This document shows positions 35,382 to 45,440 of a stretch of DNA of 64,000 nucleotides, piece by piece. The notes below the pieces were generated by a model. That model was not told where the DNA came from. It saw only the letters and a list, made by a program, of their open reading frames with translations, and searched no databases. The stretch spans positions 20,396,898-20,460,897 of the forward strand of contig NC_092577.1 in the NCBI RefSeq assembly GCF_037975245.1, written 5' to 3'. Made by a program: the position numbers and the translations under genes. The DNA comes from Apostichopus japonicus. Lineage: Eukaryota; Echinodermata; Holothuroidea; Aspidochirotida; Stichopodidae. The stretch's first letter is position 1. Every line of letters starts with the position of its first letter.

Positions 35382-35800
35382 TACGTAATATTCAAACGTT
35401 AATTTAACAAAATGTGCTATCGTTTATACAACGTAAAGTCTGTTACGTCATGAGGTTACTAAACTGCAACGTTATGTCAACGTATTACTTAACGTTGTGT
35501 GGACGTAATATTCAAACGTAAATATAACGAAATGTGCTAACGTTTATACAACGTAAAGTCTGTTACGTCATGAGGTTACTAAACTGCAACGTTATGTCAA
35601 CGTAGAACTTAACGTTGTGTGGACGTAATATTCAAACGTAAATATAACGAACTGTGCTAACGTTTATGCAACGTAAAGTCTGTTACGTCATGAGGTAACC
35701 AAACTGCAACGTAATGTCAACGTAAAACCTTACGTTGTGTGGACGTAATATATAAACGTAAATATAACGAATCGTGAAACTGTTAATACAACGTTTTTAA
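35382..35800. repeat. 120-bp tandem repeat, ~3.5 copies, subterminal in the 8.7-kb element
   Basis: Units with an exact 120-base period (ACGTAATATTCAAACGTA at about 35383, 35503, 35623 and 35743), each with four or more ACGTT/AACGT motifs. Position beside the right terminus and motif density suggest protein-binding or structural ends. Confidence 0.9.
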
Positions 35801-35970
35801 AAAAGGAACCTTTATTTAACGTTATTTAAACGTTTCTTTGAAACGTTTCAAAAACGTTGTGATATTACGTAAGTTGGCAACGTTTTATTTACGTTATCGT
35901 TACGTTGGGCGGACACCAACGTAACCACAACCAAAAAATAACGTTATTATTACGTTGTGTGTTAGCTGGG

Positions 35971-36088
35971 GAGCTGGTACGACGAGATGGGGGAACCCTC
36001 TCTAAAAAGGTCGGCCTCAAGTGACGACTCGGACGACGATATGTCGTCTAGAGCGCGCTTGAAGCTTACAGAATCGTCGTCGGCGTAG
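35971..36088 (+). pseudogene. Tx1-like LINE ORF1, 3' end
   Basis: After the insertion and its GA duplication, the frame reads WYDEMGEPSLKRSASSDD and ends with ESSSA and TAG at 36086-36088. It is the acidic, Ser-rich C-terminus of the ORF1 begun at 26381. The ORF2 start follows 20 bases later. Confidence 0.75.
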
Positions 36089-36108
36089 TTTTGCCCCATT
36101 GCCCTCTC

Positions 36109-39100
36109 ATGGCCCATACATTTTCAGTTGCCACTTTGAACGTGAATGGCATGAGGGATCATCGCAAGCGCAGTCGCATTTTCCAACATTGTATTTCAAT
36201 GGAGGTCGACTGCGTTTGCCTGCAAGAAACACATATTTTGGAAGAAGATGTCCCTCTATGGGCTTATGAGTGGGGTGGTGGGCTGCATGCTTCGTTTGGT
36301 TCGTCTTCATCCTGTGGCACTGTCATCCTTCTGTCACCTCGTCAGGCGGGTTGTGCCACTAGGGTGGAGACGGATCACGAGGGCCGATTGGTTGGCATTC
36401 TTTTCAAGTATCCACAGGGTAACATCTCCCTCTGCAATGTGTATGCTCCCAATCGGCCTTCTGCTAGACGAGAATTTTTTAACACGCTGCCTTCCTTTGT
36501 TCCTGGTAGTGCACCATGTGTCATGGTCGGAGACTTTAACTGTGTCCCAGACTCGGGTCTTGACAGACTCGGGGCTTCTGTGTCTGCTAGTCCTGACGCT
36601 GGGATCACAGAATTGGACAGATTCACTTCGGCACACCTTTTAGCCGATGTCTGGAGGCATATGCACCCGTGTAGTACGGTGTATACCTGGGTGAGGCCTA
36701 ACGGAGAAGATGCCTCCAGGATAGATCGAGTGTATGCGCCCGTAAGTTTTACATTTTCGGGTTGCGAGACGCTCAGCTGTCCGCTCTCTGACCATGACAC
36801 TGTGGTAGCACGTTTTGTTTTGCCTTCCATTTTCTCCATCGGGCGGAGCCTATGGAAGCTTAACTGTCGGATTCTTGGCGAGGCAGAGTTCCGCCAGGGT
36901 TTCGAGACCAGGTACAAAGGATGGCAAACATTGAAGCCGGCCTTTGCTTCTACATCCCCAATGTTGGGATGATGTAAAGTTGCGCATCAAACGCTACGCA
37001 ATTCAGTATTGCGTGACCCGCGCACGGCGTCGAAGAGAAAAATTCTCGAAGCTGTGCGCGGAGGTGAAGTTTGGCGACCCTTCGGCTGTCATCGCTTTGC
37101 AGACTTATCTCGATGAAAAGTACCATGGTGCCCGCGTCAGGGCCCGTGTGGAAGCGGTGGAAGCCGAGGAGCGCCCTTCACTGAGGTTTTACCAGTCCGT
37201 TAGCTCATCGGCGGGTGACAGACGCGTCCCGTCTGTGCGCGCTACCGATGGGACCGTGGTTAGTGACCCTCACGGCATTGTCCGCGTATATAAAGAGTAT
37301 TATTCGAGTTTGTTTACGCGTGGCAATGTCGACTTGTCGGCACAGGCTGATTTATTGAGGGGAATCTCAAAAACCGTTCCCCACGATGTCAATGATATTT
37401 TGGGGGGGCGGAATAACCACTGTTGAGCTTTGGAAGGCGCTTTCGAAGATGAAGAATGGCAAGTCCCCGGGTTCGGACGGGCTTCCGAGGGAGTTCTACC
37501 GAACCTTCTGGGCAATAATAGGACCCGACATCAGAGCCGTCTTCGAAGACGCCTTCCAAAACGGACTGTTAAACCAAAGTCAACGTATGGGCATGATTAC
37601 TTTGCTGCCCAAGTCTGGGGACCCCTTGGATCCCCGTAACAAGCGTCCGATCACCTTGTTAAATGTGGACTACAAGTTGCTGGCTAAGGCTTTGTGCAAC
37701 CGCCTTGCACTGGCTATGCCGCATCTTGTGGGTGATCTCCAGACTTGTGCAGTGAAGGGTCATTGCATCCAGCGGAACTTGTGGTTGATGCGCGACTTGA
37801 CCGACTTTGTTATTGAGCGTGATCTGCCATGTGCATTGGTGTCTCTGGACCAGCAGAAGGCCTTTGACATGGTGGATCGCGGTTTTTTAATGAATGTATT
37901 GGAGACGTTTCAGTTCCACCCAAATGGATTTCTGTTTTGTATCAAGAAAGTTTCAGTTCTGTTATCGTAAATGGGTTTTGTTCGGAGGTTTTTAACGTAG
38001 AGAGGGGGGTGCGCCAGGGGTGCCCTATGTCTCCATTACTTTGTGTTTTGTTTAGCTAGTCCCTCTCTCGTCTTTTGGAAAGGGACTCCAGACTTGTTCC
38101 ATTCGTTGTGCCAGGGGGTGCCAAAGTGAAATGCGCTCAATATGCAGATGACGTGACATGTGTTGTTTCGAGTCTCGGCTCCTTTCGCGCACTCTCGCAG
38201 GATTTATCTATTTTTGAGAGAGCTACCGGGGCGAAGTTGAATCCAGAAAAGACAAAGGGCCTTCGTCTTGGTAGCTGGAGATACAGAGACTTACCATTCG
38301 GTGCGTCGTGGTCGGATCAGAATATCCAAATTAATGGAATATGGTTCGGCTACGATGCACCTGGTGATGTCACCTGGAGCGAGAGGGCTGAGGTATTTGA
38401 GAGCAGGCTCGAAACCTTTGGCACCCGCTGGCTTTCGATCCTAGGGAAAGTCACCGTAGTTAATCGTTTTGTTTCGCCCATTTTGTGGTACCCGGGCGCG
38501 GTGTATCCAATTCCGCGTCGCGTCCTGGTGCGGTTGGAGAGAGCGATATTTTCATTTATTTGGTCGGGTGGTACAGAGCTTGTCAAAAGGGCGCTAATGT
38601 ACCAAAAACTGGAGAAGGGTGGGTTAGGGGTGGTTCATCTGGGAAGTAAGTTAACTTGTTTGTTATTTAAGCAGTTGTTTGTAGCGGTAACTGACCCAGG
38701 GTTGCCTTGTTCATATTTTGTACGTTTTTGGGGCGGTTTGCCCCTGCGTCGATGGGTCCCGGCGCTGTTTAGCAAAAGAGAACCGCATAGTAGTACTCCA
38801 AACAGGGTGGTGCGTGTCATTTGCTCCGCTCTGATTGAGTTGCCCCCTGTTGACCTGTCACAGCCGGCCCTCGTTCACAGTTCGGCCTTGAATGCAATTT
38901 TTGTACAGGGACGTCATCCTGTCGAAGTATGGCGTTCGGTGCATTCAAGGCTAAATGGTTGCAGGCTCCGTGACCTTGCATGGAGAATTGCACACGGTGC
39001 CTTGGTGACCAATCTGAAAAGGTATCACTGGCGATTGGGTGATGGACTGTGCCCGAGGACCGGCTGTGACAGCTTAGAGAGTACTGCCCATGTTTTTTGG

Positions 39101-39481
39101 CATTGCCCCTTTGTTTTGAACTTGTGGGAGTGGTTTCAGTCCTGGACCGACCGTTTAACGGGAGACCGTTCCTGGTCGGTAGGACAGGGTTTTGTTTTGT
39201 ATGGATTAGATCCTCCAGTTTGTTCCGTTGCTGTGTTGCAGCGTATTATTTATGTTTGTTCTGTTGTAAAAAAACTTATTTGGAGGAATAGATGTGATGT
39301 TGTTTTTAGGGGGAAATTTGCCAGTTGGCAGGCAGTCCTGGAGGCGGTGAAGTCTGAAATTCGCCTTCAGGTTGAAGGCGATTTTCGCCGTTTATCTAGG
39401 GCTGCCTTTTTTGGACGGTGGTGTGCTGGGGAAGGGTGTTTTGTTTCGCTGCGTGCTGGTCGTCCTTTTGTAGTTTTTTAA
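36109..39481 (+). pseudogene. Tx1-like LINE ORF2: AP endonuclease plus reverse transcriptase
   Basis: Starts at ATG 36109, 20 bases after ORF1. The N-terminal APE endonuclease shows NVNGMRDHRKR, LQETHI, VYAPN, GDFNCVPD, IDRVYAP and LSDHDTV. The RT follows with KMKNGKSPGSDGLPREFY, RPITLLNVDYKLLAKAL, LVSLDQQKAFDMVDR, GVRQGCPMSP and the catalytic YADD (38141-38152). A long C-terminal domain ends with a Cys/His segment (CPRTGC..LESTAHVFWHCPF), as in L1/Tx1-type proteins. ORF2 nicks target DNA and copies the LINE RNA. This copy is broken: frameshifts near 36960 and 37400, a small deletion near 37920 compared with the copy at 62740, and a TAG at 38057-38059 where that copy has GAG. From 38075 the frame is open to the TAA at 39479-39481. 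Confidence 0.85.
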
Positions 39482-39648
39482 TATTTCAGTGGGGGGTTGG
39501 GCGTTTTGTCTCTGCAGGTCGGTGAGCGTATGTATTTTTTTTTTTGGCTCGCTTGACCTGAGGTTCGTTTGTAAGAATGGGATGGTTTGGTAGTGCCGTT
39601 TGGCCGTGACGTTTTGTATCCCGTATGACGGGTCACGTAAAAAGCACA
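39482..39648 (+). other. Tx1-like LINE 3' UTR with terminal hairpin
   Basis: G+T-rich sequence between the ORF2 stop and the abrupt end CACGTAAAAAGCAC. Near its end is the stem-loop CCCGT-ATG-ACGGG (39620-39632). The same end occurs inverted at 50102-50188 and, in diverged form, at 63665. There is no poly(A) tail. Such hairpins are commonly recognised by the LINE's own RT, which is an inference here. Confidence 0.7.
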
Positions 39649-39719
39649 ATTAAATGAAGTTCTTGGAGTAGTAATTGTATGGTGAGCACATAGCTGGACA
39701 TATTGACACATATTTTGGT

Positions 39720-40500
39720 TTAATTTGTTGTGTTTTCATGGAGGTTCTGCAAAGAAATCCAAGTTGCTTTGTGATCACTGTAATAGCTCTCAAGGACTCC
39801 ACTACCAATTGTTTGACTTGTAGGAATGTTTGTGTAGATGTGATCTAAGCATGAGTTATAGTCTGTTGTAGGAGTAAGAATGATTTGTTTGTATGTGAAT
39901 GTGCTTGTGAATAAAGAAATCAGGCTTCTTTGGTCTGGTGTGTTTTGAAGTACATCAACATTGAAATCACCAGCAAGCAATGTTGGTTGTGAATCATCTA
40001 TGTGACTTACAAAGTTACTGAAAACATCATGGAATTGTTGCATGGGAACCTTTTTAGACCTGTAAATTACTGCAATTTGAATAGTTCCAGCACATGTGTC
40101 TTTGGTTGTCAGGGAGACTTCAATATTATTTGTATTCAGTGTATGTTCAGTCAGTGTTGTGATATTATTCTTTGTGTAGATTACAGTGCCATGTGGGGAA
40201 TTTGAGAGAGGAGCATGAGATGGGATGTTTTTGAATAATGTAAATCCTTCAATGGGACAGCTCATCATTTGTTACTGCTTCTGATAAATGGCATTCAGTG
40301 AATAGTAGAATATCAGCAGATGTGATTGTGCTGTTATGAATTATGTCAGAAATGTGTTTTCTCAATGATCTTACATTTTGATGAATGATGGTGGTGCTGT
40401 CCGTACTTTCAAATGCATGGCTGCAGGTTTTCAATGATCGTGTGGAACGAAGGTTTTCTACTTCCTTGGCAACATTTCGATCGACGTTAATTTTCTCAGG
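39720..40500 (-). pseudogene. Helentron AP-like endonuclease (EEP) domain
   Basis: From 40500 downward the minus strand encodes IIHQNVRSLRKH, LFTECHL, AVIYRSKKV, LLAGDFNVDVLQ, CLDHIYTN and SYYSDHKATW. These are the Asn, Glu, Asp-x-Asn, Asp and Ser-Asp-His motifs of exonuclease/endonuclease/phosphatase enzymes, all present. It is joined to the helicase C-terminus as in Helentrons, with a frame change near 40260. The domain resembles LINE endonucleases but is a Helentron acquisition. It ends in a stop at 39720, directly before the Tx1 3' end. Confidence 0.8.
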
Positions 40501-42002
40501 ATTAAGATCAAGAATGTATAAGCCATTCAGGGAAGTGACTTTACTTAATGCAACATAGTGTATGTGACATTGTGATCTACCACCTGACATATCTCTTTCA
40601 TTGTATCTCCTTGACATCTATGGACTGTCTTTGCAGTTGCTGGTCTGAGGGGAAATTGTTTCCGCATAACTTGTGCATTTTTGTTATGGCCAATTCTAAA
40701 TTGTCGACCAATTTGAGATATTGGTGTCCATGATGGAGCGATCTTAGAATTATACAGTTCTTTTTTAGCATGCCGACAGGCTTTACCTACAGAAATGTCA
40801 TCGAATTGTATCCCGATAATGTGAATATCATGTACACTGTCTACATACTTGATAATACCAGTGGCACCATTAATCATTCCATCTTCAACTGAAACATTGA
40901 GGCAGAGGTCAACTCTTTGATCAATACCCAAGGATAGTTCAGTGAATAATCCCATTGTCTTTTGAGGGTTGTTCGGTATGCAAGTCAGTATTTTCTGTTT
41001 GACTGTGAGTGGGACATCACCTACAACAACATCTTTAGATCTAACTTTGAATTTTAGAGTGTTGTTTTGAAAAAAATTGATCATTGTGTGCATTAACTTT
41101 CAGGTTTGTCTGATAAAGATAAGTAGCATTTGATGGAACATTGTCAACTGTAAACTGTCTAGTCTTCAGCAGCTTTAAATCATCTTCTGTTTGATTGCCT
41201 TCTCCTTATTCGGTTTAAAAGTTCGGCAAAACTGTGGTCATTCTTTTGTCTCATGATTTCAGTTAGTTCGAAGGCCTTAAAATGGTCTTTCCATAAATTA
41301 GATGCTAGTGGGCCATAATCTTGAGTTAGATCATTAAATATCCATCCATCAAATACTGGCTTGAGTTGAAAAAGATCACCAACAGCAATAATGCTTACGC
41401 CTCCAAATGTTTTCTTACTGCCCATTATTTGCTGGAGTCTTTTATCTATGTATGTAAACATTCCATTACCAACCATAGATATTTCATCAATAAATATGAT
41501 TTTCGGAATTTCGGAGTTTAACTTGTCTGATGTTAATGCCTTGTAATGAAATCCTTGACTAGCTGGAATGAGTAGAGCACTATGAATGGTACTGCCTTTA
41601 ATACTGTAAGCTGCTTTGCCTGTTGGTGCCATTAGAAGAATATGAGTATCATCTGGATCACTTCCAGGCTGGCCAGAATAGTATTTCAAAAGTGCATTGT
41701 ACAGAGCTTTCAATACTTGAGAGTTTCCTACACCAGCTCCGCCAGTGAGAAATGTGTACATTGGTTCTTGTTTTGTTTTGCACCAATGCAGTACATAGTA
41801 GAAAAAGTCTCTGCTTTTTATTGAGGCTGCATACTAGAGTTCTATATTCTGAATCAGGCAAGCGAGGCTTTTGTAATTCTTCAATGTTTGCACTATTGAC
41901 TGCAATCCCAATATCTTGTCCAATATCATACAATTCAGGTGATTCATTGGAAGGGATTTTCACTTGTTGTTTATCCTTTTCGTCTCGATGAGCCTTTTCC
42001 AT
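40501..42002 (-). pseudogene. Helentron PIF1-like helicase domain
   Basis: Superfamily-1 helicase motifs occur in order: Walker A region TGGAGVGNSQV (near 41730), MAPTGKAAYSIKG, Walker B IIFIDEISMVG, motif III IIAVGDLFQLKP, ELTEIMRQKND, then KTVHRCQGD and HYVALSKVTSLNGLYIL toward 40520. In rolling-circle transposons this part unwinds the displaced strand. The Walker A lysine is replaced by asparagine (AAC codon), which would remove ATP binding. The frame is also broken between 41180 and 41093 and near 41760. Non-functional as sequenced. Confidence 0.85.
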
Positions 42003-43134
42003 ATTTGGTGCAATCTCATCTTACATCTCAGGGTCTTCATTTTCAATATCTCCACTGGTTATATTCTGCTTCCTTGTCTTTAATCTTTGATTCAACCTGA
42101 AGGTATCGTTCTTGGTACGTATCACATGACGCTATGATGTTATTCTCAGATCTCCAAGGTAAAAACAACATAAGCTGTTCTCTGTAGTATTTTTCAGGGT
42201 CAGTTTCCTTGTTAAACCGAACATATCTAATGATCTTGGCTTTCTTTCTTTTTCTAAATTTCAACGCACCAACTGTGTAGTATTTGACATCACCAGTACT
42301 TTGCGTAATTTCAGTTATATCAGGGCTATCAGCATTATCATCTGAATCATAGTCATCGTTAACACTATATTTGTTCAGAAATTCAGTCATACGAGGATCA
42401 TCATTATCATCATTGTTAGCACTATCGTTACTCTTATTGTCACTACTGATATCATGCCAAGCTGCAAATTCTGCTAAGCAATAATGATGAAGTGCTTGAG
42501 GTCGGACAGCATACTTCCTGATAAGTCCCATACATTCAATATCTGTAGAGTTATCTGACAAGTGACATTTGCAACATCAAATATACTGCTTCTTGAGCAC
42601 TCATTTCAACATGATATAGGAACTTGTTTCCAATGTGGCGTACTTGCTGTTTAATGTCCATGTTTCCTTCTCTTGCTTCTGTTGTTGCACGCTGCATAAG
42701 GTTACTCATACCTCTTTGTCCTTTACTAATGTAAGATACAATGTACATGGCACATGCATATGGGTCCAGCACATTGAATATCCATATTAGCTTTCCAAGT
42801 TTCCAACAAAACTGAACTGTAACCATGAATCCTGACCTCTGATGGTGATCTTTTGAGAAAGATTTTGTCAGATGTTATGGATGAACGAATAGCAATAATG
42901 TAGTCATTTTTTGTGGTTTCCAACTTCGTCAACACTGATATAGTTCTGTGATATTTTCATCAACTTTACCTTTCAAAGGAACTAAAATCATGGTTCTAGG
43001 CATTGGTGGGATAGGAAAGCGGCAAACACCTTGTCTCTTTTTCCTGCATGGCTGTGAGATTGCAAGTTAACAGTTTGGTTGTTACATGTGACATATTGAT
43101 CAATAAAGGATACAATATCCGTAGCTGCTGCATT
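42003..43134 (-). pseudogene. Helentron Rep C-terminal part with Y2 motif
   Basis: Below the Academ-like insertion the frame resumes as AAATDIVSFIDQYVTC and continues with several stops. It then contains the Rep tyrosine block DPYACAMYIVSYISKGQRGM (near 42740), whose two tyrosines spaced Y-x-x-x-Y are the nicking residues of Helitron Rep. QVRHIGNKFLYHVEMSAQEA and an acidic Asp/Asn-rich linker (42300-42450) follow. Multiple frames are needed, so it is decayed. The junction at 43134/50054 reads in frame when the insertion is ignored. Confidence 0.8.
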
Positions 43135-43149
43135 TAGGCCACGGGCCAA

Positions 43150-43640
43150 CTAGTGTTCTTTTTGCTCAAAGTTGCACATGAAGCGAAAACCTAAGATTGA
43201 AATTTGTTACTTTTTGGAGCCACTATCTCAGAAACAACCACAATGTTACGACCACCTTTAGACAATATTGAGCTAATAAAAAGCTTTGCTGTACAGAAAT
43301 ACTTCATAAGTCAATTGTCTCTTTACTTCAGATAAATTTTATTTCATATGTAACTCCATTTATGTACATTCTTTACATTTTTGCATAAAGCAGCATAAAC
43401 TGATGCGTTTACTTAATGTTCGTTATAATAACTTCTTGAATCTTAGTTCGTTGCATCTAATTCTTATACTGTATTTAAATTTACTTTGGATCTTTACCAT
43501 CCAGCTCCCTAATACATTTGTTCATTTGAGTAAAGGACAAAATATTGAGCCAACTTCTGGTTATCTTTAATTTGGGAAACAAGTTACAGTATCTTCCTTG
43601 CCCTGAAGTTATGCATACATTGTAGAAGACCCTGAACTGT
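43150..43640. other. 3' untranslated and terminal part of the Academ-like element
   Basis: A+T-rich sequence between the gene's stop (43641) and the terminal repeat. No other feature. Confidence 0.5.
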
Positions 43641-45440
43641 TCACCATGGTTCATTTTCATGATCACTGTTGTATTCAACATCACACTCCTCATTTAGTTC
43701 AATGTTGTTTTCACAATTGACACATTTACAGACTTCAGTGCAGGGAAGATTGTTCTTAGCACATGAGCATTTAGATTTACTACAACGAGATTTTTTGCAG
43801 CCACAATAGGTAAGTTCCAATACCTCCTCTGGTGCAGGTGCCATACTCATCCAGTCAATTGTCAGACATTCCTCTTCTATTCTCCAGCCATGACCTGCGG
43901 GATTAGGAATATCTGGTTTACATTCCAAACTTCGTTTCCATATTGCAGCCTGATAATCAGCTCTCAAAAGGTGCTTCTCCAAACAGTCCAAATTAGGAGG
44001 CATGGCTGAGTCTGACTTGTCTGCTCGGGTTGTGAAATGCCTGTACCTCGCTTCATTAACCTTCAAACATTCCTTGTAACCGTACATTGCACAGGTAAAC
44101 TTCTCGATTCCTTCCACTAGATTTGCAGACAGTGTTAAGTAGAGCCAATAAGTTGAAACAATTTCTTCCTCCATCAACTTCCAAACCTTCACTTTCCCTT
44201 TCCCATGAAAAGAACTTACAGTATCACAACCGGTGAAACTATGAAAACCGATCAAAGCATCTCTCTTGTCACCCAACCAATTACTTACTCCTGACAAGTT
44301 AACAATTCTTTTCCTTTTTTGACCAGTGTAAAAAAACAAGTCAGCAGTATCTGAGATTTTCTTAGCAAATGCCACACCAATAACAAAAACATCTGTGTCC
44401 GGACTTCTAATCACAATACTGTCTGCAGATTTTGTAGCAAACCGACACAGCATTCGTGTGTCAGCCTCCTCATGATTGCAGTGTAATTCTGGCTGCTCCT
44501 GTACTTTTATTTGTCCATTGACTACAGCAAGAGAATGACATTCATCTCCATGGGACATGTATATTGTTACACCATCCAACAATGTAGTACGTGACTCTCT
44601 CTGCCAGTCATTGTACATGAAAGAAACGAGTTCTTTGTTTGGTCCAGAGCTCATGAATTTCTTGAATTGTTGTGGCATTTTCATCTGTGGTCCATGTATT
44701 TTGTAACGCTGGACACCACTTGTGCTTGCTCTTTTCTGTCTTTCTGCATTTTTGATAGATTCTTCTGGATATTGATCTGTGACAAAGTGAACCTCTGTGT
44801 GGTCTGTATCCTTGGCAAGTTTTACCAACACCTTCATAACAAGCTCTGAAAATTCTCCAAACGTATGTGGTAAGTCTCGAGCCTGAAACTGTTGGATCAT
44901 TGCCATGCCATCAACAATCCAGATGCAGCTCTTTGGAATGTTACTTATGTAAGGCGCTGGAACTACCAAAGACTCCAAGTGGTGCAGCAACTTTGCTTTT
45001 GGATGTTTGACCAAAGTTCGACTGTGTGTTGAGAGGGATAAAGGCAATGGACCAAGGCTGTACTGTAAAATGGTCTCCATACTGATGTTTCTCACTTTTC
45101 CACAAACAAGCAGTCTTGCAAATAAATTTCTATTAGATTTCAACTCTATCTCTTTTCCTTTCACTTTCTGCTTCTCTCCAATTGATGTTAAAGTCTTTAG
45201 CTTCTGAGCCGGAATGGGATCAAAGAAATCTACTTCATTGGTTTGCAACCTTCTTTGTATGAAAGATTTGACAGCTTCTTCACCTTTATCATTAGCGTGT
45301 AGGAAATCTTTTGAAACATGATCTGGTGCCACGATGCCTGATGTGAGATGAACTAATTCTTCTTGATCTAATTTAATGGATTAGTCATCGATTCGATTGC
45401 TGTCACTAATGCTTGAATATCCTGCTCATCTTTGACATTA
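43641..45440 (-). pseudogene. Academ-like protein, XPG/FEN-like nuclease and CXC domain
   Basis: An open stretch of 563 codons (45332-43641), joined upstream by one frameshift near 45390. Acidic motifs match the XPG/FEN/PIN pattern: WIVDGMAMIQQF, NHEEADTRMLC, SPDTDVFVIG and FTGCDTVSSF, which align with the metal-binding D, E-x-x-D, D-x-D and G-x-D positions. A Cys-rich tail, CGCKKSRCSKSKCSCAK then CTEVCKCVNC, resembles the tesmin/TSO1 CXC DNA-binding motif. The same protein type recurs as uncharacterised or CXC-domain proteins in many invertebrates and fish. Together with the upstream frames it forms the transposon's single large protein. All candidate catalytic acids are present in this part. 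Confidence 0.75.

Larger units (their letters stand above)
27264..35970. mobile_element. 8.7-kb terminal-inverted-repeat DNA element without visible transposase
   Basis: The left end CCCAGCTAACA (27264-27274) is matched inversely by TGTTAGCTGGG (35960-35970), with further imperfect match (AACGTTAT at the same spacing). It is flanked by GA on each side (27262-27263, 35971-35972), and excision with one GA makes the split Tx1 ORF1 read through in frame. Both ends carry dense ACGTT/AACGTT motifs (27275-27605 and 35340-35955), the right including a 120-bp tandem repeat. The 7.7-kb interior has no transposase-like frame; it holds an L2/CR1 fragment, satellite monomers, a foldback element and a U2-headed SINE. 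A 2-bp duplication plus these termini does not let me name a superfamily. Confidence 0.8.

Noticed and set aside
36334-36917. Minus-strand frames of 100-180 codons under Tx1 ORF2
   Set aside because: Antisense shadows of the endonuclease domain; no motif.
39649-39700. Target-site duplication of the full-length Tx1 LINE
   Set aside because: I looked for the sequence after the 3' end (AATTAAATGAAGTTC) around 25.6-26.4 kb and found no convincing copy, so the 5' end stays undefined.
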